Shown here piece by piece: positions 63,634 through 64,000 of a stretch of 64,000 nt of DNA. The number at the start of each line of letters is the position of its first letter. The first letter of the stretch is position 1. The notes beneath the pieces are model-generated. The model was not told the origin of the DNA and searched no databases. It saw only the letters and a program-made list of their open reading frames with translations. A program made the translations under genes and the position numbers. Source of the stretch: Sphingomonas taxi. Lineage in GTDB: Bacteria > Pseudomonadota > Alphaproteobacteria > Sphingomonadales > Sphingomonadaceae. The DNA is taken from positions 1,674,001 through 1,738,000 of the forward strand of contig NZ_CP009571.1 in NCBI RefSeq assembly GCF_000764535.1. Direction: 5' to 3'.

Positions 63634-63852
63634 CTATGCCGTGCGCAGGCGCAGCGGCGTGCGCTCCACCGTGCCGGACAGCACCTTGCGCCCGAACACG
63701 CGGTTCATCGTCGCGGCGCCATCGGCGTTGGTCAGCACGACGCGCGTCCCGCCCGAGGCGAGCGTCTCGATCGCGCTGATCGTCACCTTGTGCTTGCGGC
63801 ACAGGGCCTCGACATCGGGCTTGGCGGCGTTGACGTTGATGGCACGCGACAT
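63634..63852 (-). CDS. small hypothetical protein (72 aa)
   Basis: A 72-aa soluble protein: MSRAINVNAAKPDVEALCRK, ISAIETLASGGTRVVLTNAD, then a basic end VERTPLRLRTA. The pattern (small alpha/beta, GGTRVVL) is familiar from sphingomonad genomes but has no assigned function. The Met at 63852 was preferred over an upstream one at 63903. Beyond it (63853-64000) nothing is recognised. Confidence 0.6.
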   Translation of the reverse strand: MSRAINVNAAKPDVEALCRKHKVTISAIETLASGGTRVVLTNADGAATMNRVFGRKVLSGTVERTPLRLRTA

Positions 63853-64000
63853 GCGGATCTCCCATAGGCAGCGGGAGCGCATATCATCTCTCAGTCGGGC
63901 CATGCGCAGGGTGGGGCAGCCCGATGGTCTCTAAATGGACCTTGCTGCGCTGCGGCGCAAGCCTTCGTACGTCACCCGCGCTCCGCCCCTTGCCGAATGA

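Overview
The window looks like part of a chromosome of a sphingomonad (Alphaproteobacteria, Sphingomonadales). The strongest evidence is a serine palmitoyltransferase gene (PLP lysine at residue 265) with its own acyl carrier protein, a ceramide-reductase-type dehydrogenase and a ceramide-synthase-type acyltransferase nearby. An alphaproteobacterial suf operon, an EcfG-type stress promoter (GGAAC-N16-CGTT) and GC-rich codon use fit this. No rRNA and no CRISPR array are present; the one tRNA is tRNA-Ser(CGA).

Positions 1 to about 14,705 are accessory DNA. Much of it is visibly less GC-rich than the rest and it stops at the 3' end of tRNA-Ser. From the left it carries the end of a Tad pilus gene set (a frameshifted TadG-like protein and two TadE-like pseudopilins), a globin coupled to a hemerythrin-like protein, two very small genes, a PAS/winged-helix regulator with a palindromic operator, and a MucR homologue without zinc ligands. 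The most unusual part is a 4.4 kb operon of four overlapping genes: a Nudix-type (NrtR-like) regulator with a damaged Nudix box, a fusion of a dual-specificity phosphatase with an ADP-ribosylglycohydrolase, a DUF2924 protein, and a large serine recombinase. It is flanked by a 9-bp direct repeat. Two distantly related proteins of unknown function sharing a PFTG motif lie on either side, one with a zinc-ribbon partner.

From 14.9 kb on the DNA is core chromosome. In order: hspQ, rplU-rpmA, a small acetyltransferase and membrane genes, a divergent TetR/metal-dependent hydrolase pair, an AraC regulator, obgE, proB, then the sphingolipid locus (23.1 to 33.3 kb). That locus holds a ceramide reductase candidate, ACP, spt, a hybrid histidine kinase, lptF and lptG, a desaturase-type oxygenase and a ceramide synthase candidate. 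Sphingomonads carry glycosphingolipids in place of LPS, so lptFG here may move glycosphingolipid to the outer membrane. The complete suf operon follows on the minus strand (Rrf2 regulator, sufBCDS, sufT-like, sufA), then pyrD, ggt, an acyl-CoA ligase, an M16 protease, an LpxO-like hydroxylase, nfuA, a RutE-like reductase, tsaB-rimI-fur, plsC, mipA, a DUF4142 gene, miaB, phoH-ybeY-corC with a decayed vapBC inserted in it, katG and a PQQ-type sugar dehydrogenase.

The core intergenic gaps are rich in dispersed palindromic repeats of at least six families (called A to F here). Two families keep a constant length (86 or 107 bp), and at one place a family A hairpin sits inside a family B copy.
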